Shown here: one piece after another, positions 42,398-51,734 of the stretch
Layout: every line of letters starts with the position of its first letter
Position numbering within the stretch: the first letter of the stretch is position 1
Source of the DNA: Bacteroides intestinalis DSM 17393
Lineage (GTDB): Bacteria > Bacteroidota > Bacteroidia > Bacteroidales > Bacteroidaceae
Reading direction: 5' to 3'
DNA length: 64,000 bases
NCBI RefSeq assembly: GCF_000172175.1
Contig: NZ_ABJL02000007.1
Location: 744,001-808,000 of the forward strand
Translations under genes and position numbers: made by a program
The notes under the pieces: generated by a model
Told to the model about the DNA's origin: nothing
What the model saw: only the letters and a program-made list of their open reading frames with translations
Database searches by the model: none

Positions 42398-43655
42398 GTC
42401 TTCCGGTTATTTTGTTGTAAACGTCAATGTATCTTTTGGCAATGGCGCGTTCCGAATAATTGGAAACAGCTTTCCGGCAGGCTTGTTCGGCGAGGGTGGC
42501 GTATTCCGGTTCAGTGAGTATCCAGTAGATGCCGTTGGCGAAGTCTTCAACCGATTTATATTGCGCCACATAGCCGTTGTGCAGGTGGTCTATCATTTCC
42601 GGTATGCCGCCTACGTTGAAACCTACGCAAGGTATGCCGCAGGACATGGCTTCCATAATCATGTTCGGTAGATTTTCTTCCAGGGATGGGGTGACGAAGA
42701 GGTCTACGGAATTGTAGATATCTACCAACTGATGCTCGTTGCTGACGAAGGCGAGCGGATAAACCTTGAAAGGCAACATGTTCTGTATTTGTTGCGACTG
42801 GTTACCGAAGACCACAACACCCAATTGTTCTTTCAACTCCGGATATTTCTCTGCCAGCAGTTTGCACGCCTTAATCATGTAATCTACCCCCTTGCGGGTA
42901 TCCATAATCTTCACCGAACCGAACAGAATCAGTTTACTGTCTTGCGGAAGCATACACTTCTCCCGTGCTGCCTTTTTATCATGAGGCTTGTAGAGGTTGG
43001 TGTTGATGGGATTAGGGATATTCGTAATGACGTGTCCGCTGAAAAGGGCACTTTTCTTGGCTCGTTCTTCCAGCCAATGACTACAGGCAACGAAATTGAT
43101 GTGGCGTCCTTCGTACAGTTTCTGCTTTTTAAGAAATATACGGTGGGAGAGATCTTTCTTTCTGCTTCCGTTATGGATAAAAGGGCAATGATGGCACTCT
43201 TCTTCGTAATGCATGCATCCGCCGGAGTAGTGGCAGATGCCGGTGCATGGCCACATATCGTGCATGGTCCAGACTACAGGCTTGCCCGAAGCAAGAATCT
43301 TTTCGATGTTCTTTAAAGAAAGCATTCCCTGGTTGATCCAGTGAAGATGTATGACGTCTGCTTGTTGGAATTCCGGCAAAGCGGTGATATCCGTACCGGT
43401 ATTGGCTATGTCTACAGCAAAGAGATGTCTTTTATTGAAGTGATTGGCCTTCCAGATAACGATTCGTTCCCATACGAATTTCCATACCATGCGCAGGTTG
43501 TGGGGCAATTCTACTACGGTGATCTGTTCGGTTTGTTTGTCGCGCACCAGTAGTTTGGCTTTGATGCCGTTATTCTTCAGGGCTTCCATCAGGCGGCTGG
43601 CGGCTACAGCCGGACCGCCTATCTTCTCTGTAGTATTAATAAGTAGTATTCTCAT
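42390..43655 (-). CDS. Glycosyltransferase family 4 (GT-B)
   Basis: 421 aa. N-terminal RILLINTTEKIGGPAVAASRL; the C-terminal donor domain has PSLEENLPNMIMEAMSCG (the E-x7-E motif of GT4) and GIPEMIDHLHNGYV. A central Cys-rich segment (CTGICHYSGGCMHYEEECHHC) is shared with the adjacent paralogue and is characteristic of this subgroup. It overlaps the upstream gene by 4 bp, so the two are translationally coupled. Retaining sugar transfer in surface-glycan assembly is likely. Confidence 0.92.
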   Translation of the reverse strand: MRILLINTTEKIGGPAVAASRLMEALKNNGIKAKLLVRDKQTEQITVVELPHNLRMVWKFVWERIVIWKANHFNKRHLFAVDIANTGTDITALPEFQQADVIHLHWINQGMLSLKNIEKILASGKPVVWTMHDMWPCTGICHYSGGCMHYEEECHHCPFIHNGSRKKDLSHRIFLKKQKLYEGRHINFVACSHWLEERAKKSALFSGHVITNIPNPINTNLYKPHDKKAAREKCMLPQDSKLILFGSVKIMDTRKGVDYMIKACKLLAEKYPELKEQLGVVVFGNQSQQIQNMLPFKVYPLAFVSNEHQLVDIYNSVDLFVTPSLEENLPNMIMEAMSCGIPCVGFNVGGIPEMIDHLHNGYVAQYKSVEDFANGIYWILTEPEYATLAEQACRKAVSNYSERAIAKRYIDVYNKITGRHA

Positions 43656-44926
43656 TGTGTTACCTTTCTTCTGATTAAGTTCTGGTAGAGGTCGAGATAT
43701 TGCTTGGCAACGACTTCACCAGAATATTTTTCGGAAACTTCGTTTCGCATATTTTCTTCCGATAGGGTGGCTCGGGCTTCGGTTATTCCCCATCGGATAC
43801 CCTCCGCCAGACTGTCCGAGGAGAGGTAATCGGCTAAGAAACCATTCTCCTTGTGACGAATAATGTCGGCCTGTCCGCTATTGCCGAAAGACACGGGGAC
43901 ACAGCCGCAGGCCTGTGCCTCGATTAATGTCTGACCGAATGTTTCATAAAAAGATGCGGATACGATGACGTCTGCAGCCGAGTACAGCTGTGAGAGTTTG
44001 TCCGTATCACCTATTCGTCCAAAGTAGGTGTAGCTGACGGGGAGGGTGCTGAATAGTTTCTCCGGGTATTTGATTCTGCCGAATAAGGCCAGATGGAGTT
44101 TCTCTTGCGGGAATTCTTTCTTTTCAATCAATAGCCGGATTGCCTGAATCAGGTATTCCACTCCTTTGATAGGATCGTCGATACGGGCGGCTCCGAACAG
44201 AATGATATATTTGTCGGGCAGGGACAGTTCTTTGCGGGACAGTTCCTTGTCCATGATCCGGAAGTCGGCAAGTGAAAGCGTGTTGGGAATAACGGATATC
44301 GGCTTCTCTTTGAGCAAAGTGCTTTGCTGTACTTGTGAGGAGAGCCATTTGCTAACTGCAACGATATTCAGTTGATTGGTGGCATTGAACAGTTTCTGTT
44401 TCTTCTTGAATGTCCGGTGTGCCAGGTCGTTTTTGCCTGGGAAACGTAGGAAGGGACAGTTTCCGCATTCACTTTTGAACAGGCTGCAGGTATGGGCATG
44501 GTGGCAGATGGCTGTACATTCCCACATGTCGTGCAATGTCCAGACAATGGGCTTACCCGATTCGATGATTTCCCGTATGTTTCTCAGTGAAAGCATTCCC
44601 TGGTTTATCCAGTGGAGGTGTATGATATCAGCTTCCCGGAATACGGGTAGTTTGGTTACATTGAAGCCGGTGTTGGCTATGGATATGGTAAAGAGGTTTT
44701 TCCGGCTGAAGAGATTGTTTGTCCAGATAACCACTCTTTCCCATAAGAAGGTGTATTTTTTTTGCCAGTTTTTACCTACTGAAATCACCTGTTCCGATTG
44801 GCTTTCCTTGTGGAGGACGAGCATCTTCACGTCTGTTCCCGCTGTATAGAGCGACTCCATCAGGCGTCTGGCAGCAATGGCGGCTCCGCCTGTTTTCTCG
44901 GACGTATTGATTATAAGTACTCTCAT
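43652..44926 (-). CDS. Glycosyltransferase family 4 (GT-B), paralogue of the next gene
   Basis: 424 aa. RVLIINTSEKTGGAAIAARRL at the start, Cys-rich CTAICHHAHTCSLFKSECGNC in the middle, donor-site SFYETFGQTLIEAQACGCVP (E-x7-E) near residue 325. About half the residues match the 421-aa neighbour by eye, which indicates tandem duplication. First gene of the three-gene operon. A minus-strand -7 box TACTTTTG at 44951-44944 is close to the start. Confidence 0.92.
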   Translation of the reverse strand: MRVLIINTSEKTGGAAIAARRLMESLYTAGTDVKMLVLHKESQSEQVISVGKNWQKKYTFLWERVVIWTNNLFSRKNLFTISIANTGFNVTKLPVFREADIIHLHWINQGMLSLRNIREIIESGKPIVWTLHDMWECTAICHHAHTCSLFKSECGNCPFLRFPGKNDLAHRTFKKKQKLFNATNQLNIVAVSKWLSSQVQQSTLLKEKPISVIPNTLSLADFRIMDKELSRKELSLPDKYIILFGAARIDDPIKGVEYLIQAIRLLIEKKEFPQEKLHLALFGRIKYPEKLFSTLPVSYTYFGRIGDTDKLSQLYSAADVIVSASFYETFGQTLIEAQACGCVPVSFGNSGQADIIRHKENGFLADYLSSDSLAEGIRWGITEARATLSEENMRNEVSEKYSGEVVAKQYLDLYQNLIRRKVTQ

Positions 44927-45014
44927 GTTGCGGAATGTTTTGGCAAAAGTACAGCTTTTACCGCTTTATATCCACAAATTCGCGGTTTTTTTAGCCAATA
45001 AAGGCGAAAGTATC

Positions 45015-45022
45015 TATCTTTG
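45015..45022 (+). promoter_or_regulatory. -7 box of the KDN operon
   Basis: TATCTTTG matches TAnnTTTG, 28 bp before the ATG at 45050. A T-rich TTTA lies about 21 bp upstream in place of TTTG. It makes the TTG at 45020 an unlikely start codon. Confidence 0.5.
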
Positions 45023-45049
45023 CAGAGGAAGTTTTATTATCATTTGACA

Positions 45050-45907
45050 ATGAATATGGGAGAAAAAGGTTTGAAATGGTTGGAACAGCTCTGGCAGTGC
45101 TTTCTCAGTATAGTGAAGATTCTGTTGCAGTCCAAGTGGGGTACACGTTTACCGTCTTCTTTCAGCAATCCGGATGAGTTGCTGATATTGGCTAACGGTC
45201 CTTCGCTGAACCGTACCGTAGAAGAATCCGCGGACTTCATACAAGGAAAAACTTTACTGGCTGTGAACTTTTGTGTAAGCTCACCTATGTTCGAGCGTCT
45301 CCGCCCTGAGCTTTATCTGATTGCCGATCCGTTGTTCTGGATTGTTCCTGAGAAGCGCGTGCAGCTTTTCAAGACAATGGCCGAGAAAACTACCTGGGAC
45401 ATGAATTTTTTTGTTCCTGCCCGTGCTCTGAAAGATAAAGAATGGCAACCCTTATTGGCCGGTAATCCTCATATCAAACTCTATATTTATAACACAACGC
45501 CCATTGAAGGCTTCCAGAGTTTCTGTAACTGGATTTTCCGTAAAGGATGGGGTGTTCCCCGTCCGCACAATGTGCTGATACCTTCTATTGCCATGGGGTT
45601 GCGTCTGCCATTCCGGAAGATTTATATGGCAGGTGCCGATCACTCTTGGTTGCCGGAAATCACAGTAACAGATGATAACGTAGTATTGATGCACCAGAAG
45701 CACTTCTACGACCAGAACAAATCGCAGGCCGACACCGTGAAGCAGGAGAATCTGAATAGCGCACGACTTTATACGATTCTTTATCACATGCATGTAGCCT
45801 TCAAGTCTTACTTTATTCTCGAAGCCTACGCCCGCAAATTGGGTAAGGAAGTAATCAACGTTACCCCCGGTTCTTATATCGATGCTTTTAAACGGATGAA
45901 AATATGA
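45050..45907 (+). CDS. DUF115/MptE-like protein, probable glycosyltransferase of the KDN locus
   Basis: 285 aa from the ATG at 45050. LLILANGPSLNRTVEE near 45-60 is the nucleotide-binding-like GxGPSL motif of the MptE-like/DUF115 group, and KIYMAGADHSWLPE near 200 is the second conserved block. Relatives occur in polysaccharide and flagellin glycosylation loci, often with nonulosonic-acid genes. It overlaps the cytidylyltransferase gene by 4 bp. Likely involved in transfer or handling of the CMP-activated sugar made by the downstream genes (inference). Confidence 0.7.
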   Translation: MNMGEKGLKWLEQLWQCFLSIVKILLQSKWGTRLPSSFSNPDELLILANGPSLNRTVEESADFIQGKTLLAVNFCVSSPMFERLRPELYLIADPLFWIVPEKRVQLFKTMAEKTTWDMNFFVPARALKDKEWQPLLAGNPHIKLYIYNTTPIEGFQSFCNWIFRKGWGVPRPHNVLIPSIAMGLRLPFRKIYMAGADHSWLPEITVTDDNVVLMHQKHFYDQNKSQADTVKQENLNSARLYTILYHMHVAFKSYFILEAYARKLGKEVINVTPGSYIDAFKRMKI

Positions 45908-46656
45908 AAGATGGAATAATTATTCAGGCACGTACCGGTTCCACCCGGTTGCACAATAAGATACTGCTCCCTTTCTATGGCGAACAGCGCATTATCGACA
46001 TTCTGATAGCCAATATCAAACAGGCTTGTCCGGATAAGTGTATCATACTTGCCACGACCAACCGTCCGCAGGATGATGTACTTGCCGAAGTAGCCCATCA
46101 GGCAGGCATCCTCAGTTTTCGTGGTGATGAGGACAATGTGCTCGATCGCTTTATCCGTGCTGCCGAAGTCTTCGGCGTGGATCGTTTTATCCGTGTTTGT
46201 TCGGATAATCCTTTTCTGCGTCCCGAAACTTTCAATACTTTCTTTGCTGAACATGCTTTTTGTCCGGCAGATTATATCGCCTATGGCTTTGCTGACGGGC
46301 GTCCTACTATTAAATCTCACTTGGGTTTATATTCCGAGCTGACAACGATCAATGCTCTGCGTCGTGCGGCAGTTTCCACACAAGAGAAACTCCACATCGA
46401 GCATGTCACCATCTATCTTTATACACATCCTGAAAAGTTCAAGGTGCGTCTGCTTCCTTTGCCTGCCGAGTTGGAGGGCCGTTTCGATCTTCGTTTCACC
46501 CTCGATACGATGGAAGACTTTACCCTGCTACAAGAGCTTTATGCTACTTTCTATGAAAAGACTGATCGTAGTGTTCATGCCCTGTTGCAACTGGTGCAAT
46601 CGCATCCCGAATATCGTGCCAAGATGCTGGAGAATATTGCAAGAAATGAAAAATAG
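45904..46656 (+). CDS. CMP-nonulosonate (CMP-KDN) synthetase-type cytidylyltransferase
   Basis: 250 aa. An N-terminal nucleotidyltransferase motif GIIIQARTGSTRLHNKILLP replaces the usual 'IPAR.gS.R.p.KN'. GDEDNVLDRFIRAAE and RVCSDNPFLRPETF follow the SpsF/NeuA-like pattern. It would activate a nonulosonic acid with CTP. The gene order synthetase-synthase-phosphatase matches the KDN pathway cluster characterised in B. thetaiotaomicron, so the substrate is probably KDN rather than Neu5Ac. Assignment of substrate is from context. Confidence 0.82.
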   Translation: MKDGIIIQARTGSTRLHNKILLPFYGEQRIIDILIANIKQACPDKCIILATTNRPQDDVLAEVAHQAGILSFRGDEDNVLDRFIRAAEVFGVDRFIRVCSDNPFLRPETFNTFFAEHAFCPADYIAYGFADGRPTIKSHLGLYSELTTINALRRAAVSTQEKLHIEHVTIYLYTHPEKFKVRLLPLPAELEGRFDLRFTLDTMEDFTLLQELYATFYEKTDRSVHALLQLVQSHPEYRAKMLENIARNEK

Positions 46657-46738
46657 GAAATTAATTATGAATAGTGAGTGATGAATATCTTCCGCTACGC
46701 TCACAATCCATAATCCATAATTCATAATTCATAATTTC
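46657..46738. repeat. Short ATTCATAATT repeat gap
   Basis: 82 bp between operon genes with several direct and inverted copies of CATAATT/AATTATG (for example AATTATGAAT near the left and ATTCATAATT twice near the right), able to form a hairpin. It resembles small intergenic repeats seen in Bacteroides genomes. It may modulate expression of the synthase gene. Confidence 0.5.
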
Positions 46739-47776
46739 ATGAGTACTTATATAATAGGAGAAATCGGACAGAACCATAACGGTTCCGTCGACATAGCCAA
46801 GTTGATCGTAGACCTGGTGTCCCGCCCTGTTCGTGAAGAAGTGTTCAATATAGAACTCCGTCCGATGGATGCGGTGAAACTGACCAAGCGTGATCTGAAT
46901 GAGGAACTGACGGACTCGCAGATGAACCGTCCGTATGATTCTCCCCATTCTTTCGGACGCACCTATGGCGAGCATCGCGCTTTCCTGGAACTGACGGACG
47001 AAGAGCATCTGGAAATCTATAAGCATGCCAAGGCTTTAGGCCTCGATTTTGTGGAAACGCTTTGTTCCAAAGGCTGTCTCTCCTTGTTGAAGCTCTTCAC
47101 TCCCGACCGCCTGAAAGTGGCAAGCCGTGACCTTACCAACTTGCCGTTGCTGGAAGTAATGGCCGAAACGAAGATACCTATTATCCTGTCTACCGGTATG
47201 GCAGGCAAGAAGGAACTGGATGATGCTTTGGAAGTTATCACTCGCTATCATGATAACATTTCTATCTTGCATTGTGTATCCCAGTATCCCACACAGCCCG
47301 ATAATCTGAATTTAAAGACGATTTCTTATCTGAAACAGCATTATGGTCAATACTGTATTGGTTTTTCAGATCATACCATTGGCATTGCTGCCCCTATCGT
47401 TGCTGTAGGTATGGGTGCGGAGATCATCGAAAAGCATGTCACTATCGACCGTCGCATGAAAGGAACCGATCAGCAAGGTTCGCTCGGACCTGATGGTGTG
47501 AACCGCATGATACGTGATATCCGTATTGCCGAACGCTGGCTGGGAAAAGAAGAATTGTATATCGACTCCTCGGTGACTTCGGCAAAAGTGAAACTGGAAC
47601 GTTCTATTGCAACGAATAAAACCTTGCATCCCGGAGACATTATTACTGAAGATGATATCCATTTGTTAAGTCCCGGTGATGGCTTTAAATGGGCCGAACG
47701 TGAGAAGGTAGTAGGGCATAAAGTATTGAAAGAAATTCCCCGTAATGAGATCATTTATCCGAGTTCTATCATTTAA
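46739..47776 (+). CDS. KDN-9-phosphate synthase (NeuB family)
   Basis: 345 aa. NeuB-type barrel: IIGEIGQNHNGSVDIAKLIV at the N-terminus, PIILSTGMAGKKELDDA, ILHCVSQYPTQPDNLNL, IGFSDHTIGIAAP, IIEKHVTIDR. The C-terminal 65 residues form the SAF/antifreeze-like domain (LHPGDIITEDDIHLL). It condenses phosphoenolpyruvate with a sugar phosphate (mannose-6-P for KDN). Central gene of the KDN set with the phosphatase 13 bp downstream. Substrate by analogy with the characterised Bacteroides cluster. Confidence 0.9.
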   Translation: MSTYIIGEIGQNHNGSVDIAKLIVDLVSRPVREEVFNIELRPMDAVKLTKRDLNEELTDSQMNRPYDSPHSFGRTYGEHRAFLELTDEEHLEIYKHAKALGLDFVETLCSKGCLSLLKLFTPDRLKVASRDLTNLPLLEVMAETKIPIILSTGMAGKKELDDALEVITRYHDNISILHCVSQYPTQPDNLNLKTISYLKQHYGQYCIGFSDHTIGIAAPIVAVGMGAEIIEKHVTIDRRMKGTDQQGSLGPDGVNRMIRDIRIAERWLGKEELYIDSSVTSAKVKLERSIATNKTLHPGDIITEDDIHLLSPGDGFKWAEREKVVGHKVLKEIPRNEIIYPSSII

Positions 47777-47789
47777 CTGTTATTGAATT

Positions 47790-48293
47790 ATGTTGCCGAA
47801 ATTAGTGATTACCGATATTGATGGTGTGTGGACCGATGGCGGAATGTATTATACTGCTGAGGGAGATGTTATGAAACGTTTTTCAGTGAAAGATGGTTGG
47901 GGGGTGATATTCCTGCATAAATTGGACATACCTGTTGCCATTATGACCGGAGAAAATTCACAAATCGTTCAGAAGCGTGCGGATAAGCTGAAGATCAGCC
48001 ATTGCTATATAGGCGTGAAAGATAAAGTCGCTCAGGCCGAAGAAATCTGTCGGGAACTGGGTATCACACTGGATGAGGTTGCCTTTATCGGTGATGATTT
48101 GAATGACTTGCCTTTACTGCGGAAAGTAGGCTTTAGTGCCTCTCCTTGCAATACTCCTGACTATGTGAAACAGGAAGTAAAATACGTAACGGTTGCTCAC
48201 GGTGGGCATGGTGCTTTCCGTGAGTTCGTAGAAAAGATATTGCAAGACAATGGAGCATTGCAGTCGGTTATTGCATCTTGCCTGGAGCGTTGA
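47790..48293 (+). CDS. KDN-9-phosphate phosphatase (KdsC-like HAD, C0 type)
   Basis: 167 aa. HAD motif I in VITDIDGVWTDGGMYY (DxD with the second Asp in IDG), motif II IMTGENSQI, motif III/IV FIGDDLNDLPLLRKVG. No cap domain, which is the C0 layout shared with KdsC. The length equals the characterised B. thetaiotaomicron KDN9P phosphatase type. It removes the phosphate from the synthase product before CMP activation. Its 3' end overlaps that of the convergent glycosyltransferase by 26 bp. Confidence 0.88.
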   Translation: MLPKLVITDIDGVWTDGGMYYTAEGDVMKRFSVKDGWGVIFLHKLDIPVAIMTGENSQIVQKRADKLKISHCYIGVKDKVAQAEEICRELGITLDEVAFIGDDLNDLPLLRKVGFSASPCNTPDYVKQEVKYVTVAHGGHGAFREFVEKILQDNGALQSVIASCLER

Positions 48294-49260
48294 GTTGTAC
48301 TTTGGAAGGACGAATAATTCCTAATCCGTAATCGCGAATAAAGAATAAGGGCAAGAAGAAACTTTTTAAGATACAGAGAACTCCTTTGTCTTTCTGAGGG
48401 AACAGTTCGTTCCTGTAATGGACACAAATCAATCCGGCCTTGATTATCTCATACAGGGTTCCTGTTTTCATGCATGCAATTACCTGGCGGTCCGGTTTAA
48501 ATTTAAATTGAATTCGTTGATACAGACGAAAATACTCGCGGCTGATTTGACGCTTCGTGTGGTCGTGCAAAGCACATAATGCAGTATAATAACCATACAA
48601 CTTATTCTTGTTTGCCTGTCTGCTCGTAAAGGTGCTTGCGTTTTCGTGCCTGCGCCAGTGTACAAGTACTTGGTTGATGTATTTTACATCTCCCATGCTG
48701 CTGCATAGTGTGTAAACGAGGCTGTCGTATGATACATTATATGTTTCGAACTGGTGGATAAGCGGAAGCACTTCCCGACGAAAAAGAATCTGATGCCCGT
48801 ATGCTTTAGGGTTGACAAGTACACTAAGGGGATGCGGATGTTCTCCCCAATCCTTTTTGTGCAGCAGTCCCATATTCGGATTCTTTTGATTAAACAATAC
48901 CGAATTGTGAAAGATAAGCGTGGAATCTCCGATCTCTCTGATCAGGATTTCTATTTTGTTCGTTTCCCATATATCATCCTGATCGGCACTGGCTATATAG
49001 TATCCATTTGCCTTTTGGTAGGCTGACAGGAAATTCTGATTATATCCCAGTCGCCTTGAATTCTGGAACAAATGAATGATGCCAGGGTATCTTTCCTGAT
49101 AATCATGAATGATTTCAAGGGTGTTATCAGTAGATAAGTCATCCTGGATAATGATTTCTATGGGAGAGTAGGTTTGGTTTAGGAGAGACATTAATTGCTC
49201 TTTTAAATATCTCTCTCCATTGTAAGTGCACATTACAATGGAAACAGTTTTATTTGTCAT
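48268..49260 (-). CDS. Glycosyltransferase family 2
   Basis: 330 aa. TVSIVMCTYNGERYLKEQLM, IQDDLSTDNTLEII and ASADQDDIWETNKIE (DQDD metal/nucleotide site) are standard for rhamnosyltransferase-like GT2 enzymes. The C-terminal 100 residues contain hydrophobic stretches that may touch the membrane. Last gene of the metG-flippase-glycosyltransferase operon, 12 bp after the previous stop. Sugar specificity unknown. Confidence 0.9.
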   Translation of the reverse strand: MTNKTVSIVMCTYNGERYLKEQLMSLLNQTYSPIEIIIQDDLSTDNTLEIIHDYQERYPGIIHLFQNSRRLGYNQNFLSAYQKANGYYIASADQDDIWETNKIEILIREIGDSTLIFHNSVLFNQKNPNMGLLHKKDWGEHPHPLSVLVNPKAYGHQILFRREVLPLIHQFETYNVSYDSLVYTLCSSMGDVKYINQVLVHWRRHENASTFTSRQANKNKLYGYYTALCALHDHTKRQISREYFRLYQRIQFKFKPDRQVIACMKTGTLYEIIKAGLICVHYRNELFPQKDKGVLCILKSFFLPLFFIRDYGLGIIRPSKVQLNAPGKMQ

Positions 49261-49272
49261 TTTTGCGTGTCT

Positions 49273-50286
49273 TTAAGAATGCTCAATTGCCTTGATAATT
49301 TCTTCTTTTTCCGGTGTGGAGAATGTACAGGGGTAGCTTTGCATACCTCGTACCGCTTTCAATCCTTTCTGATTATATCTCCAGTTAGCCAGTCTGTTTA
49401 CCCAACGTAACAGGGGATGTTTATGAGTGAACTCCATAATCTTCCTTTTGCCGGAGATTTCGGCAGTGTCTTTAGGCATGTCGCTGATGCTGCAAATAAA
49501 GGAGAAAGCATCTTCAAGCGTGTCACCTTCCCGGGCTGCCAGTAATTCTGATAACGCCAGAAGGAAACCTTGATATTCCTCCCGATATTTATGAGAAGTT
49601 TTGATAACTGAAACAGGTACGGTGGTTTCGGCTGCGGAACCTGTAATATGTTCGCGGGCACTGTAGAAGTAGGGCAGTGTGGCATATTTGCCGAAGATGA
49701 GCGCAGCGTGATTAAAGAACTCTTCCGCTAGGAAAAGGTTGCGGAAGCGCAGGCTTCCATCCGGGTTGAAACAAGCTGCATACATCCTTTGAAAAGCCCG
49801 TGTCCGGATGACGGAGTAGAGCAATGAGGCATACATGTTCTTCTCTTGCAAAAGTCTTTCCCGGGGAGTCTCGCCCGTTACTTGTTTATCGAAGTAGCGG
49901 ATATAGCGAGGGTAGAATGATATTTTCCCTTTACGGGGAGTGAAGGTCAGGTAATGTCCCTGTGCAGTGCTGTAATCAGGGTGTTCGTCCAGAAAGGCAG
50001 TCATTTGTGCAATGCCGGAAGGGACAGCGAAATCATCATCAGCACAATAAAGTACATAGGGTGTACTAATCATGGGGAGCACCTCTTTCAGTTTCAGTAG
50101 GAAATGCAGTTTAGGGCGGTGCAGATAAGTGATGTCCGGGTACTTCTCCGCATCGGCAAACGGATGGTCGGATGAGTCGGGAACAAGAATCTTGATATCT
50201 GTGCGGCTATAGTAGTCGAGCAATCTGCGCAAGCGCTTGGGACGGTTGTGCGCAGGGATGATTACAGTTACATTTTGCAGTGTCAT
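49273..50286 (-). CDS. Glycosyltransferase, TIGR00180-type
   Basis: 337 aa. NVTVIIPAHNRPKRLRRLLD at the start, ILVPDSSDHPF, and YVLYCADDDFAVPSGI with a DDD site. These are the features I know from the TIGR00180 glycosyltransferase group found in LPS and capsule loci. The start codon overlaps the flippase stop by one base (TAATGA arrangement), so the two are coupled. Confidence 0.82.
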   Translation of the reverse strand: MTLQNVTVIIPAHNRPKRLRRLLDYYSRTDIKILVPDSSDHPFADAEKYPDITYLHRPKLHFLLKLKEVLPMISTPYVLYCADDDFAVPSGIAQMTAFLDEHPDYSTAQGHYLTFTPRKGKISFYPRYIRYFDKQVTGETPRERLLQEKNMYASLLYSVIRTRAFQRMYAACFNPDGSLRFRNLFLAEEFFNHAALIFGKYATLPYFYSAREHITGSAAETTVPVSVIKTSHKYREEYQGFLLALSELLAAREGDTLEDAFSFICSISDMPKDTAEISGKRKIMEFTHKHPLLRWVNRLANWRYNQKGLKAVRGMQSYPCTFSTPEKEEIIKAIEHS

Positions 50287-51731
50287 TATTGTATGGTTTT
50301 CTTTTTAAACAGATATTGAAGGCTTTCCCTGAATACGATCGACTTCAGGCTCCACATCAGGAATATGTAGAGTGAGGCGGCTAAAGCGACTTTCACTAAT
50401 AAGGAGAGATAGATATTCTTCACATAACCTGCCACCCAGTAAGTAAAAGTCATTACGGCTACAGATATAATGAGGTAGGGAGCTATATCCTTCAGTGTAT
50501 TAAACAGGGAAATTCCGATATGTTTATGAGCAAAATAATGCCAGATAAGTAGCCAGAAGATATTGGCTGCTGTATAGACTATCAGCATGACATTCAGTCC
50601 GTACGGGTAACTACCCCACACGCATAATAGCTGGAAGATGCCCAGTGCGATGGTGTTCCACATGTATATGTTCGGTCGGCCGATACTGTTCATCAGGTTG
50701 GAGTAAAGAGTTGAAATAGGCATGAAGGCCCCCCATACGCACAGTATCTGCATGACGGGTACACAGGGTAGCCATTTCTCTGTGATGCTTATTACAATCA
50801 GTTCCTGCGAAACAATGGCGAGCCCCAGCATAGCGGGGAAACTGACAAAGGCGGTGAAGCGCATCAGCTTGCGGAATATGTTTTGCAAACGCTGCGTATC
50901 TTCCGAGGCTTCTCTGAATACAGGTTGCCCTACGCTGTTTATCATTCCGAAAATGGTGGAATATCCCATTGTTGTCCATTTGCTTCCCTGTGAGTAGTAA
51001 CCGGCTTGCTGGATGGTGTAGAAACGTCCCAGCAATGCGGAGAAGATGTTGTTATTGATATGAGTGAAGAGCGAGGTAAAGAGTAATTTACTGCTGAAAG
51101 GCAATAATTCCCGCAATGGGTGAAAGCGGAACGAAAAAGTAGGTCGCCAAGGAGAGAATATCCAAAGCAAGATGGTGTTGGTACTGACGTATACAACGGT
51201 TTGTACGGCAATTCCCCAGTATCCCCAGCCATGGTAGGCACAACTGACACCTGTAATACCCGAAATGAGGATGGCGGCTATCTGTATCTGACTACGCTCT
51301 TTTACCATGAGATTACGGAAAAAGTAAGCCGTAGGGGCAGTACCGAAACTTCCGATGAAGAAACTCAGAAATTGGAAACGGGCCAGCCGGGTAAGCTCGG
51401 GGGTATGGTAGAAGTCAGCGATAAAGGGGGCACAAAGAAAAAGTATGAGGTAAAGTGATGCACCGATACTGATGTTGAACCAGAATACGGAATTATAATC
51501 TTCATGCTTTACCTCCTTCTTATTGACAAGTGCCAGGATGAAACCACTCTCCGAGAAAATTCCGGCCATGGCAGAGAAGATGGTCAATACGGCCACCATA
51601 CCATAGTCTGTTGTAGATAACAACCGGGCAAGGAATATGCCGAAGACGAGGTTTAGCAGTTGCATGGCCCCGTTGCCTATTCCGCCCCAGAATAATCCTT
51701 TTGCTGTTTTCTCTTTGAGTGACGCTTCCAT
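50286..51731 (-). CDS. Polysaccharide flippase, Wzx/PST family
   Basis: 481 aa with about 12-14 TM helices. The N-terminus KGLFWGGIGNGAMQLLN and ARLLSTTDYGMVAVLTIF is the usual start of the oligosaccharide flippase (Polysacc_synt/MurJ-like MOP) family. It would flip lipid-linked oligosaccharide across the inner membrane. 3 bp after metG, and upstream of two glycosyltransferases. Confidence 0.9.
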   Translation of the reverse strand: MEASLKEKTAKGLFWGGIGNGAMQLLNLVFGIFLARLLSTTDYGMVAVLTIFSAMAGIFSESGFILALVNKKEVKHEDYNSVFWFNISIGASLYLILFLCAPFIADFYHTPELTRLARFQFLSFFIGSFGTAPTAYFFRNLMVKERSQIQIAAILISGITGVSCAYHGWGYWGIAVQTVVYVSTNTILLWIFSPWRPTFSFRFHPLRELLPFSSKLLFTSLFTHINNNIFSALLGRFYTIQQAGYYSQGSKWTTMGYSTIFGMINSVGQPVFREASEDTQRLQNIFRKLMRFTAFVSFPAMLGLAIVSQELIVISITEKWLPCVPVMQILCVWGAFMPISTLYSNLMNSIGRPNIYMWNTIALGIFQLLCVWGSYPYGLNVMLIVYTAANIFWLLIWHYFAHKHIGISLFNTLKDIAPYLIISVAVMTFTYWVAGYVKNIYLSLLVKVALAASLYIFLMWSLKSIVFRESLQYLFKKKTIQ

Positions 51732-51734
51732 TAA

